This document shows, in pieces, positions 7,716 through 13,923 of a stretch of DNA of 13,923 nt. The translations under genes and the position numbers were made by a program. The stretch comes from Pseudomonadota bacterium (GTDB lineage Bacteria; Pseudomonadota; Alphaproteobacteria; Acetobacterales; Acetobacteraceae), in assembly GCA_021807975.1 (NCBI GenBank), contig JAKBCJ010000078.1:1-13923 (forward strand). Reading direction: 5' to 3'. The notes beneath the pieces are model-generated. The model did no database searches, had not been told where the DNA came from, and worked only from the letters and a program-made list of their open reading frames with translations. Numbering within the stretch: position 1 is the stretch's first letter; each line of letters starts with the position of its first letter.

Positions 7716-8339
7716 TCAGGCACGTCCGGCCTTGCCGGCGCCGATACGGGGTTCGGTGCCGGCGAGGAGGCGACGGATGTTGGCCTGGTGGCGAACGAAC
7801 ACCAGCACGGCTATGGTAAAGGAAAGCTTAACGACGCTGAATTCTTCCAGAAAAAGGGCAACGCAAGGCGCGGCGGCGAAACCGGCGAGCGCGGCCAGCG
7901 ACGACAGCCGGGCGGTCGCGGCAACAATCAACCATACGGCACAGGCGGCAACGCCTATCGGCCATGACGCTGCCAGCAGCACACCCAGACCGGTCGCAAC
8001 GCCCTTGCCGCCCTTGAAACGCAGCCATATCGGGAACAGGTGGCCCAGCACGGCGGCCAGCCCGGCCAGCAGCGCGACGGCCGGATCATCCACATACTGC
8101 CGGGCGATCAGTACCGCCGCGGCTCCCTTCAGCGCATCCAGGACCAAGGTGGCCGCGGCCAGCCCCTTACGCCCGGTACGAAGCACGTTGGTAGCGCCGA
8201 TGTTGCCCGAACCGATGGCCCGGATATCCCCTAGCCCGGCGGTCTTCGTCAGCAGCAGCCCGAAGGGAATGGATCCCAGCCCGTAGGCAAGGAGAACAAT
8301 GAGGACCGTTGAAAGGCCTGCGGGCATCGGCGTTTCCAT
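7716..8339 (-). CDS. plsY: Acyl-phosphate:glycerol-3-phosphate acyltransferase PlsY
   Basis: PlsY is a multi-span membrane enzyme that transfers an acyl group from acyl-phosphate to the sn-1 position of glycerol-3-phosphate, making lysophosphatidic acid, the entry step of phospholipid synthesis. The 207-residue length is typical. All three family motifs are visible: SGNIGATN (residues 44-51), GHLFPIWLRFKGGKGVAT (99-116, the glycine-rich acyl-phosphate loop) and HQANIRRLLAGTE (184-196). The hydrophobic stretches around 8-30, 61-80, 86-107, 112-141 and 146-182 fit the five-span topology. The start is ATG 8339; Met5 is a possible alternative and no strong Shine-Dalgarno sequence is present. It is followed by dprA and topA, with which it probably forms an operon, and preceded by fhs with a 71-base gap. 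Confidence 0.96.
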   Translation of the reverse strand: METPMPAGLSTVLIVLLAYGLGSIPFGLLLTKTAGLGDIRAIGSGNIGATNVLRTGRKGLAAATLVLDALKGAAAVLIARQYVDDPAVALLAGLAAVLGHLFPIWLRFKGGKGVATGLGVLLAASWPIGVAACAVWLIVAATARLSSLAALAGFAAAPCVALFLEEFSVVKLSFTIAVLVFVRHQANIRRLLAGTEPRIGAGKAGRA

Positions 8340-8410
8340 CTTCGTGGCTGTGTCATCGGATATCGTAACACAGGCGGATTTACTCTATGCCAGTCGCACG
8401 CAATCCGTGT

Positions 8411-10081
8411 TCAGAACAACCCCTCGATCTGTCCGTCCTGCCGCAGATAAATTGACTCCGCGGCTGGCACCCTTGGCAGTCCGGGCATGGTCATGATGTC
8501 GCCGCAGACAGCGACGACAAATCCGGCCCCCGCCGACAGCCGCACCTCACGGACCGGAAGCACATGACCGGTTGGGGCACCCATCGCCGAGGGATCCGCG
8601 GAAAAGCTGTACTGGGTCTTGGCGATACAGACCGGCACGCCGCCAAATCCCGCAGCTTCGAACGCCGTCAGCTTGTTTGCAACGGCATCCGGCACGGCGA
8701 TGCCCGATGCGCCATAAATCTCCGTGGCGATGGTTCGGATTTTATCAGCGAGTTTCATGTTAAGCGGATACAGCGGCCGGTAAGCTGCCTGCTTTGCCTC
8801 TATCCGGCTCATGACGGCCCGGGCCAGGGCCTCGGCCCCAGCCCCACCATGCGCCCAGTGTCTACAAGAGATTGTCTCGGTATCAAGTTCGGCCATGGCG
8901 TTCCGGATCGCATCGAACTCGGCCTCGGTGTCGGAGGTGAAGTGGTTTACCGCCACCACCACCGGCAGCCCGAACTTCTCCAAATTCCCAACATGGCGGC
9001 GAAGGTTGGCGATACCGCGCTTGACGGCGTCCACATTCTCGGCCCCCAGCGCATGCCGGGCGACGCCGCCGTGCATTTTCAGGGCACGAACCGTTGCCAC
9101 CACTACCGCGCAGGACGGTTTCAGCCCGGCCGACCGGCATTTGATGTCCAGAAACTTCTCGCCCCCAAGATCAGCGCCGAAGCCGGCTTCGGTCACCACC
9201 ACGTCGGCCAGCTTCAGCGCGAGGCGCGTCGCCATGACCGAGTTGCACCCGTGTGCGATGTTGGCGAAAGGCCCGCCATGTACCAGTGCTGGCGAGCCAT
9301 CCAGCGTCTGCACCAGATTGGGTGCGATCGCGTCCTTCAGCAGGACGGACATCGCCCCATCGGCTTTCAGGTCCGCGGCGGTGATGTGCTTGCCGTCGCG
9401 CGTCTGACCGACGATCATTTTGCCCAGCCGGCTCTGCAGGTCCGACAAATTGCGCGACAGGCAGAATACGGCCATCACCTCCGATGCAACAGTGATGTCG
9501 AACCCGTCTTCTCGCGGAAAGCCATTGGCAACCCCACCCAGGCTGCCAACGATGCCGCGCAGCGCCCGGTCGTTCATGTCCAGGCATCGACGCCAGGATA
9601 TGCGGCGGGGATCGATACCCAATTCGTTCCCCCAATAAATCGAATTGTCGATCATCGCCGCCAGCAGGTTGTTGGCCGAGGTGATGGCGTGAAAGTCGCC
9701 CGTGAAGTGCAGGTTGATCTGGTCCATCGGGACCACCTGGGCGTAGCCGCCGCCCGCCGCGCCGCCCTTCATGCCGAAGCTGGGACCAAGGCTCGGTTCA
9801 CGCAGACAAATGGCAGCGCGCTTGCCGATGCGGTTCAGCGCATCGCCTAATCCGACCGTCGTGGTCGTCTTGCCCTCACCGGCCGGGGTTGGACTGATCC
9901 CGGTTACCAGAACCAGGGCGCCGTCGGGCCGGGTTTCCAGCGAGTCGATGAAATCCAGGTCGATTTTGGCCTTATAGCGGCCGTACGGCTCCACTGCCGT
10001 ATCGGGGACACCAAGCCTGGCCGCGATTTCCTGGATCGGACGCAGTTTGGCCACCCTGGCGATTTCCATATCCGGGTTCAT
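8411..10081 (-). CDS. fhs: Formate-tetrahydrofolate ligase (10-formyl-THF synthetase)
   Basis: Fhs makes 10-formyltetrahydrofolate from formate, tetrahydrofolate and ATP in the cytoplasm. It feeds one-carbon units to purine, formyl-Met-tRNA or serine metabolism and can capture formate in methylotrophic or acetogenic routes. The protein is 556 residues, the family's usual size. The nucleotide-binding loop TPAGEGKTT lies at residues 65-73, followed by the KRAAICLREPSLGPSFG and KGGAAGGGYAQV segments characteristic of Fhs. The ATG at 10081 is preceded by AAGGA (10092-10096) at a 10-base spacing, which decides the start. The frame remains open upstream to 10249 but the extra 56 residues are not Fhs-like. 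The gene is divergent from the GGT-like gene and lies 71 bases before plsY; no terminator is evident between them, so it may be the first gene of the fhs-plsY-dprA-topA block. Confidence 0.97.
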   Translation of the reverse strand: MNPDMEIARVAKLRPIQEIAARLGVPDTAVEPYGRYKAKIDLDFIDSLETRPDGALVLVTGISPTPAGEGKTTTTVGLGDALNRIGKRAAICLREPSLGPSFGMKGGAAGGGYAQVVPMDQINLHFTGDFHAITSANNLLAAMIDNSIYWGNELGIDPRRISWRRCLDMNDRALRGIVGSLGGVANGFPREDGFDITVASEVMAVFCLSRNLSDLQSRLGKMIVGQTRDGKHITAADLKADGAMSVLLKDAIAPNLVQTLDGSPALVHGGPFANIAHGCNSVMATRLALKLADVVVTEAGFGADLGGEKFLDIKCRSAGLKPSCAVVVATVRALKMHGGVARHALGAENVDAVKRGIANLRRHVGNLEKFGLPVVVAVNHFTSDTEAEFDAIRNAMAELDTETISCRHWAHGGAGAEALARAVMSRIEAKQAAYRPLYPLNMKLADKIRTIATEIYGASGIAVPDAVANKLTAFEAAGFGGVPVCIAKTQYSFSADPSAMGAPTGHVLPVREVRLSAGAGFVVAVCGDIMTMPGLPRVPAAESIYLRQDGQIEGLF

Positions 10082-10091
10082 GCCTGTGTGG

Positions 10092-10096
10092 TCCTT
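10092..10096 (-). promoter_or_regulatory. Ribosome binding site of fhs (AAGGA)
   Basis: On the minus strand AAGGA stands 10 bases before ATG 10081. It settles the start of fhs against a longer in-frame extension. Confidence 0.7.
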
Positions 10097-10112
10097 ATTG
10101 GTTTCGCGCCGG

Positions 10113-10164
10113 GTTCCAACGGCACCTTGCGCATGGCCCTTGCCGCCCGGTTCGGGGTTGGAAC
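10113..10164 (-). other. Candidate structured 5' leader of fhs
   Basis: Read on the minus strand, GTTCCAAC (10157-10164) pairs with GTTGGAAC (10113-10120) as an 8-bp closing stem. Inside it are a CCCG-AAC-CGGG hairpin and a GGCA/TGCC hairpin, giving a three-way-junction-like shape that ends 16 bases before the AAGGA ribosome site. Placement before a folate-pathway gene suggests a regulatory RNA, but it matches no riboswitch I can name and the inner stems are short. Confidence 0.3.
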
Positions 10165-10269
10165 AATCGATCATGCCGACGATAGCCAATGTGACTTTCG
10201 GTGAGAACGGGTAAACGACCATCGCCCGCAGATAGTCAGCCGATTTCAATGCGTGGACAAAGCACCGCT

Positions 10270-10302
10270 GGCGAGCCGCTTGAATGTCTCAGGCGGCTCG
10301 CC
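10270..10302. other. Perfect 10-bp inverted repeat in the divergent region
   Basis: GGCGAGCCGC (10270-10279) pairs with GCGGCTCGCC (10293-10302) across a 13-base loop. There is no immediate T-tract on either strand. It could be a dyad operator for a regulator of either neighbour, an RNA hairpin, or a relic of a lost gene's terminator. Confidence 0.4.
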
Positions 10303-10410
10303 GCACGATTTTGTGGATCGTCCAGGCGACAGCCGCCAACCGGCGCGGCCATACCTCGCCCGCCCCGGGATGGATTGAAACGCCACCCTGACGCAGGATG
10401 CCTCAACACC

Positions 10411-10416
10411 GGAGGA
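10411..10416 (+). promoter_or_regulatory. Ribosome binding site of the GGT-like gene (GGAGGA)
   Basis: GGAGGA ends 5 bases before ATG 10422, the strongest Shine-Dalgarno sequence in the window. It selects 10422 over the in-frame upstream ATG at 10398. Confidence 0.85.
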
Positions 10417-10421
10417 TACCC

Positions 10422-12083
10422 ATGAATCTCACAACCGAAAAACACCCGGCCCTGGGCCGGCGCGGCATGGTTATAACCAATCATCCGCTCGCATCCGCGG
10501 CGGGGGCCGAGATGCTGGCAGCCGGCGGTAACGCGATCGACGCCGCCATCGCCGCGTTTTTCACCCTGACGGTGGTGGAGCCGATGATGGTCGGCATCCT
10601 GGGCGGCGGGATGGCGCATATCCGCCTGCCCGACGGCACCCACACGATCATCGACAACCAGAGCACGGCGCCCGCCGCCACCGGCCCGACGACCTATACC
10701 CCCGACCCGCATGCCCCACCCGGCACGATGGATACGATCGGGCGGAAGAACGCCGTGGGGCCAACGGCCGCCGCCGTTCCCGGCAACCTGAAAGGCTGGC
10801 TGGAGGCGCTCGATCGTTACGGAACATTCTCCCGTGCCGATGTGATGGAGCCGGCGATTCGCCATGCCAGCCGGGGCTTTCGGGTCACACCCTATTTGCA
10901 TGAATGTGTCGCCGATTGCGCCGACGATCTAGCGCGCGACGCCGAAATTGCGCGCCTTTATCTGCCGGATGGCGCGCCGATCCAGGCGGGTGTCCGGCTG
11001 GTGACCAGCGACTATGCTGCCACGCTTCGCGATATCGCCCGCGACGGACCAGACCATCTTTATACCGGCCCGCTCGGCGACCATTACGCGGCCAGTATGG
11101 CTCGATCCGGCGGCTATATCACCAAGGCCGATCTGACCGGATACAGGACGATCACGCGGGAGCCGGTGCGGGGCACCTATCGCGGCTATGAAATCGTCGG
11201 TCCGCCGCCACCTTCGTCAGGCCCGCTGCACATCGTTCAGATGTTGAATATCCTGGAAGGCTACGACATCGGCGCGCTGGGCTTCGGCACCGTCGAAACC
11301 GTGCATCTTCTGGCGGAGGTTCTGAAAATCGCATTCGCGGACAGGGCGGCGGCCACCGCCGACCCGGCCTTCGTCAACGTGCCGATGGAAAAGATACTGT
11401 CCAAAGCGTACGCCGCCGAACGCCGCGCCCAAATCGATCTGAACCGGGCGCGGGCCTGGTCGGCACAGGTTGCCCCCGAGGGCTCCGCTTATACGACGCA
11501 TGTCACGGTCGCGGATGCCGCCGGGCATGTCGTTGCCAGCACGCAAACGATCAACAGCCTGTTCGGCGCCCGCTATATCGTTCCGGGAACAGGCATGATC
11601 CCGAACAACTATATGCACGTCTTCGATCCTAACCCCAACCGAGCCAGTTCGGTTCAGCCGGGCAAGCGGGTGACGTCGTCGATGGCGCCGGTCATCGTTA
11701 CGAAGGACGGGAAGCCGGCGTTTGCCCTGGGGCTGCCCGGCGGGCTGCGCATTTTCCCGTCGGTGATGCAGGCATTATGCAATCTGATCGACCACGGCAT
11801 GACCGTGCAGCAGGCGGTCGAGGCGGCGCGGGTGTGGACGCAGGGCCATGCGCTGGAACTGGAGGACGGAATCTCCCAACCGGTGTTCGATACGCTGCGC
11901 GCGATGGGGCACGATGCCGTCCGCGTCGGCAACGTCGCTGGCGGCATGAGCGCGATCCGTTTCCACAACGACGGCACGCTGGAAGGGGCCGCCTGCTGGC
12001 GGGCCGACGGCACTCCGATCGCCCTCGGCGGCGGATTGGCCAGGTCTGGCGTTCGGTTCCGGCCGGAGGCGGGCCGAACCTAA
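10422..12083 (+). CDS. Gamma-glutamyltransferase-family Ntn-hydrolase, substrate uncertain
   Basis: Members of this family self-cleave before a threonine, which becomes the nucleophile for hydrolysing or transferring an acyl or gamma-glutamyl group. The 553-residue protein has the family core: GGNAIDAAIA (35-44), GGGMAHIRL (61-69), VPGNLKGW (119-126), the processing/nucleophile site YTTH with Thr358 (E. coli Thr391), TQTIN (374-378, matching Thr409 and Asn411), GKRVTSSM (414-421, the Ser-Ser pair) and LPGG (438-441). Residues that in E. coli GGT bind the glutamyl carboxylate and amine appear changed: no Arg lies between residues 68 and 108 where Arg114 is expected, and the NNQMDDF segment reads NNYMHVF (395-401), replacing Gln430 and Asp433. 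There is no signal peptide, so it is probably cytoplasmic, unlike secreted GGTs. Thus 'glutathione hydrolase' is doubtful; another amide substrate, as for the related oxamate hydrolase HpxW or cephalosporin acylases, is plausible. Its stop overlaps that of the convergent SCO gene. Confidence 0.88.
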   Translation: MNLTTEKHPALGRRGMVITNHPLASAAGAEMLAAGGNAIDAAIAAFFTLTVVEPMMVGILGGGMAHIRLPDGTHTIIDNQSTAPAATGPTTYTPDPHAPPGTMDTIGRKNAVGPTAAAVPGNLKGWLEALDRYGTFSRADVMEPAIRHASRGFRVTPYLHECVADCADDLARDAEIARLYLPDGAPIQAGVRLVTSDYAATLRDIARDGPDHLYTGPLGDHYAASMARSGGYITKADLTGYRTITREPVRGTYRGYEIVGPPPPSSGPLHIVQMLNILEGYDIGALGFGTVETVHLLAEVLKIAFADRAAATADPAFVNVPMEKILSKAYAAERRAQIDLNRARAWSAQVAPEGSAYTTHVTVADAAGHVVASTQTINSLFGARYIVPGTGMIPNNYMHVFDPNPNRASSVQPGKRVTSSMAPVIVTKDGKPAFALGLPGGLRIFPSVMQALCNLIDHGMTVQQAVEAARVWTQGHALELEDGISQPVFDTLRAMGHDAVRVGNVAGGMSAIRFHNDGTLEGAACWRADGTPIALGGGLARSGVRFRPEAGRT

Positions 12084-12688
12084 CTCATCAGCTTCTTCAG
12101 GTTCGCCGCGATCTCCTCCCCGGACTGGTCCGCCCGGACCGGCGCGATGAAAGCGCCGGTCGGGCTCATGAGGTACAGCACCGAACTGTGGTCCATCGAA
12201 TAATCGTTCGGGCCGGTGCCGGTGCGGTGTTCGGCATAATAGACGCGGTATTCCCGGGCGATCTGGGCGATTTGGTCCGGCGTGCCGGTCAGGCCAACGA
12301 TGTTGGGGCCGAAAGCGGCGGCGTATTGCTTCACCACGGCTGGCGTATCCCGCTTGGGATCGACACTGACGAACAGCGGCTGAAGGCGCGACGCGGCCGG
12401 CCCGAGTTTGTCCATCGCATCGGCGACGGCATTCAACGTCGTCGGGCAGACGTCCGGGCAGAAAGTGTAGCCGAAATACACCAGCATATACTTGCCGCGA
12501 AAATCCTTGTCGGTGACGGGTTTGCCGTCGCCGTTTTCCAGCGTGAACGGCCCGCCGATCCCCAAGGCGGCATTGCCATCGCCGTTGTTGTTCAGCCACA
12601 TGAACCCGCCGGCACCAATCAGCAGGATGGCCAGCAGCAAGCCCATCAGTGCCAGCAGCAGGCGGTTCGGCTTAGTGGTGGTGTGCAT
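12080..12688 (-). CDS. SCO1/SenC family copper chaperone
   Basis: SCO proteins are membrane-anchored, thioredoxin-like copper chaperones on the periplasmic side that deliver copper to, or reduce, the CuA site of cytochrome c oxidase. The 202-residue product has an N-terminal anchor (about residues 9-32), then FTLENGDGKPV (48-58), the copper-binding CPDVC (Cys77 and Cys81), VSVDPKRDTP (107-116), LTGTPDQI (133-140) and the third ligand His167 in MDHSSVLYL. All three metal ligands are therefore present. I prefer ATG 12688 to ATG 12700 because GGAG (12695-12698) lies 6 bases before it, while nothing suitable precedes 12700. The start lies inside the end of the CopD-cytochrome c gene (17-base overlap), so the two are probably translated together. 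The stop overlaps that of the convergent GGT-like gene, leaving no space for a terminator. Confidence 0.94.
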   Translation of the reverse strand: MHTTTKPNRLLLALMGLLLAILLIGAGGFMWLNNNGDGNAALGIGGPFTLENGDGKPVTDKDFRGKYMLVYFGYTFCPDVCPTTLNAVADAMDKLGPAASRLQPLFVSVDPKRDTPAVVKQYAAAFGPNIVGLTGTPDQIAQIAREYRVYYAEHRTGTGPNDYSMDHSSVLYLMSPTGAFIAPVRADQSGEEIAANLKKLMS

Positions 12689-13923
12689 GCGACGCTCCAT
12701 GGCGTTGTTCGATAGGGTGCGCCTGGATGGCGCGAACCGCCGCCGCCAGATCGATCCTGCCGGCGCCGGGGCGGCGCACAGAACGGAGCCATCCGTTCGC
12801 GTCGATCAGGAATAAGGTTCCGGCAGCCTGATCCGGCGGCAATCCGGCCAGAATGACATAGGCATCTCCGGCCGCAACCCCCGTGGCCACGCACGCACCC
12901 GCTTCGGGACGCGGTGTGGACGATGCCTCATCAGGCACGGCCAAGGCGATGGTGCCCGCCGGGGGCCGTTCAAATTCCGCCGCCCCCAGAACGGCCAGCA
13001 CGACATGCCCATGTAAACCCGACATCGCCGTGGCGGGCAGGCCATTGCAGGCGATCGGGCCGGACGGGGCGGGCACGGGTGCATCGAAAGCCGGATCGCG
13101 CTCGAACGACACCGCCGCGCTGTGCGCCCGGACGTAGTCGATCAGCGCCCACCGCCCCTCATCCGGAATAGTGGCCTGAAAGCCGGGCATAACCAATCCG
13201 CCGCCGGGACCGGCCCCCGGGTCTTCGATTCCATGTGTCAGCCACCAGAACATCTCACCGTCGGTATGTCCCCATATATGGGGCTGCGTCAGATTGGCCG
13301 GCCTTACGCGCAGCGCGGCGGCGGCCGGGCCGTTGCCCTCGCCATTCGGCCCGTGGCAGGCAACGCAGTACCGTGCGAACAAAGCCTGTCCCCGGACGAT
13401 GGAGCCGGCCGAAAACGCTGTGGGCGAGGTTTGAAAGCTGGTCGGATAGGCCTCGGCGGTCAACAGGACGAACGAGGGTCCGCGCCAGATCAATGCCGCC
13501 ATCAGCAGGATAAGCGCCGTCCAGCGGAAGCGCCGCAGCAGCAACGCGACAGCCATGAACAGGACAGAAGCGGCGATCAGGGCCGCGCTCATCAGCACCT
13601 CCCGCCGGAAATCCGCGTCCTCCTGGACCGTGACCAGGGTGAACTGCCAGGAGAACGGCCACACCGGCTGCTGGTGGATGCCCGGCACGGCGGAGGCCAG
13701 GAACGCCGCCGCGGTCACGATCGTCAGGCCGATCAGCGCCTCCGCGAGCGCGGACGCCATCAACTCCTGCCGGGCCCGGGTTCCGGCGGCGGCCACGCGG
13801 TCGGTCAGCCACAGACGGTTGATCGCGGCCAGCGCCAGCGCCAGCAGGAAAAGCACGATTTTCAACAGTGCGATGCGGCCGTAATCCGTGCCGAACAGCG
13901 CGGGAATGGCGCCGATCAGCGCT
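12672..13923 (-). CDS. CopD-like membrane domain fused to c-type cytochrome and redoxin-like domain (5' end outside window)
   Basis: The frame is open to the window edge; the last 416 residues are visible (numbering below starts at the TTG codon at 13865, which is an internal codon). The first part is the C-terminal end of a CopD copper-transport domain, with TDYGRIALLK just before residue 1, INRLWL (15-20) and further spans at about 36-60, 90-110 and 114-137. A cytochrome c domain follows: haem site CVACH (167-171, bases 13353-13367), GPNGEGNGP (172-180) and the likely axial Met226 in VMPGF. Residues about 280-385 resemble a thioredoxin/redoxin fold (GHVVLAVLG, LFLIDANGWLR at 351-361) but lack a CxxC or CxxxC pair. 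The protein ends in a His-rich HGASHAHHH. The overlapping SCO gene supports a role in periplasmic copper handling or oxidase assembly; substrate and redox partner are inferred. How much is missing upstream cannot be seen. Confidence 0.85.
   Translation of the reverse strand, partial: ALIGAIPALFGTDYGRIALLKIVLFLLALALAAINRLWLTDRVAAAGTRARQELMASALAEALIGLTIVTAAAFLASAVPGIHQQPVWPFSWQFTLVTVQEDADFRREVLMSAALIAASVLFMAVALLLRRFRWTALILLMAALIWRGPSFVLLTAEAYPTSFQTSPTAFSAGSIVRGQALFARYCVACHGPNGEGNGPAAAALRVRPANLTQPHIWGHTDGEMFWWLTHGIEDPGAGPGGGLVMPGFQATIPDEGRWALIDYVRAHSAAVSFERDPAFDAPVPAPSGPIACNGLPATAMSGLHGHVVLAVLGAAEFERPPAGTIALAVPDEASSTPRPEAGACVATGVAAGDAYVILAGLPPDQAAGTLFLIDANGWLRSVRRPGAGRIDLAAAVRAIQAHPIEQRHGASHAHHH

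Larger units (their letters stand above)
10082..10421. promoter_or_regulatory. Divergent intergenic region between fhs and the GGT-like gene
   Basis: This 340-base stretch separates two genes read in opposite directions and must hold the promoter of the GGT-like gene and probably one for fhs. I see no convincing -35/-10 pair in either direction. It contains the fhs ribosome site, a possible multi-stem leader (10113-10164) and a perfect 10-bp hairpin (10270-10302). Short ORFs here look like chance. Confidence 0.6.

Noticed and set aside
7734..7763. GC-rich inverted repeat (GCCGGCGCC with GGTGCCGGC) near the end of plsY
   Set aside because: It lies within coding sequence, has one G-T pair and no T-tract, and fits chance pairing of GC-rich codons.
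8348..8373. CTGTGT/ACACAG dyad and a TACGAT box in the fhs-plsY gap as a plsY promoter or operator
   Set aside because: The stem is only six pairs with mismatched interior, and no -35 box stands at a suitable distance from TACGAT.
8564..9850. A 428-residue open frame on the plus strand opposite fhs
   Set aside because: Same reason: it is a shadow of the fhs coding sequence with arginine- and histidine-rich, non-protein-like composition.
10082..10249. In-frame N-terminal extension of fhs by 56 residues
   Set aside because: The extra residues do not resemble Fhs, and AAGGA at the right spacing supports ATG 10081.
513..12083. A link between gshA and the GGT-like gene as a glutathione cycle in this window
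   Set aside because: They are about 8.5 kb apart on separate transcripts, and the GGT-like protein lacks the glutamyl-binding residues, so its presence does not imply glutathione breakdown.
1..13923. Mobile elements, CRISPR arrays, tRNA or rRNA genes, phage or toxin-antitoxin modules
   Set aside because: No transposase, integrase, regular direct repeats, cloverleaf or such proteins are seen; the window is dense with housekeeping-type genes.

Overview
The window is GC-rich chromosomal DNA from an alphaproteobacterium, most likely of the Rhodospirillales and possibly Acetobacteraceae. The evidence is the rsmE-gshA pair, a short-type psd overlapping pssA, the plsY-dprA-topA block, a plant/alphaproteobacterial-type glutamate-cysteine ligase, and a CopD-cytochrome c gene next to a SCO gene. 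The lineage is inferred from gene order and protein style; no rRNA or other direct marker is present.

Layout. The plus strand, 1-3510, carries the 3' end of rsmE (16S rRNA m3U1498 methyltransferase), gshA (first step of glutathione synthesis), psd (phosphatidylserine decarboxylase) and pssA (phosphatidylserine synthase). psd and pssA overlap by ATGA and together encode two consecutive steps to phosphatidylethanolamine. A perfect 12-bp hairpin lies just after gshA. The minus strand, 3545-10081, reads from right to left: fhs (formate-tetrahydrofolate ligase), plsY (acyl-phosphate glycerol-3-phosphate acyltransferase), dprA (ssDNA/RecA loading protein), topA (topoisomerase I) and a small uncharacterised ORF. 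The plsY-dprA-topA order is a known alphaproteobacterial arrangement; fhs directly in front of it is less expected.

A 340-base divergent gap (10082-10421) separates fhs from a plus-strand gene of the gamma-glutamyltransferase Ntn-hydrolase family. Its autoprocessing and catalytic residues are intact, but the residues that hold the gamma-glutamyl group in E. coli GGT appear to be replaced, and it has no signal peptide. Its substrate is therefore probably not glutathione. This gene meets the SCO gene tail to tail with overlapping stop codons. At the right edge, minus strand, is a copper/cytochrome unit: an incomplete gene encoding a CopD-type membrane domain, a c-type cytochrome domain and a degenerate redoxin-like domain with a His-rich end. 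It overlaps a SCO-family copper chaperone gene by 17 bases, which suggests a joint role in periplasmic copper handling or cytochrome oxidase assembly.

Most of the window is housekeeping. I see no mobile elements, CRISPR arrays, tRNA or rRNA. The points most worth a second look are the altered GGT-like active site, the CopD-cytochrome c-redoxin fusion, and several unexplained RNA-type hairpins in intergenic regions, notably a possible multi-stem leader before fhs.
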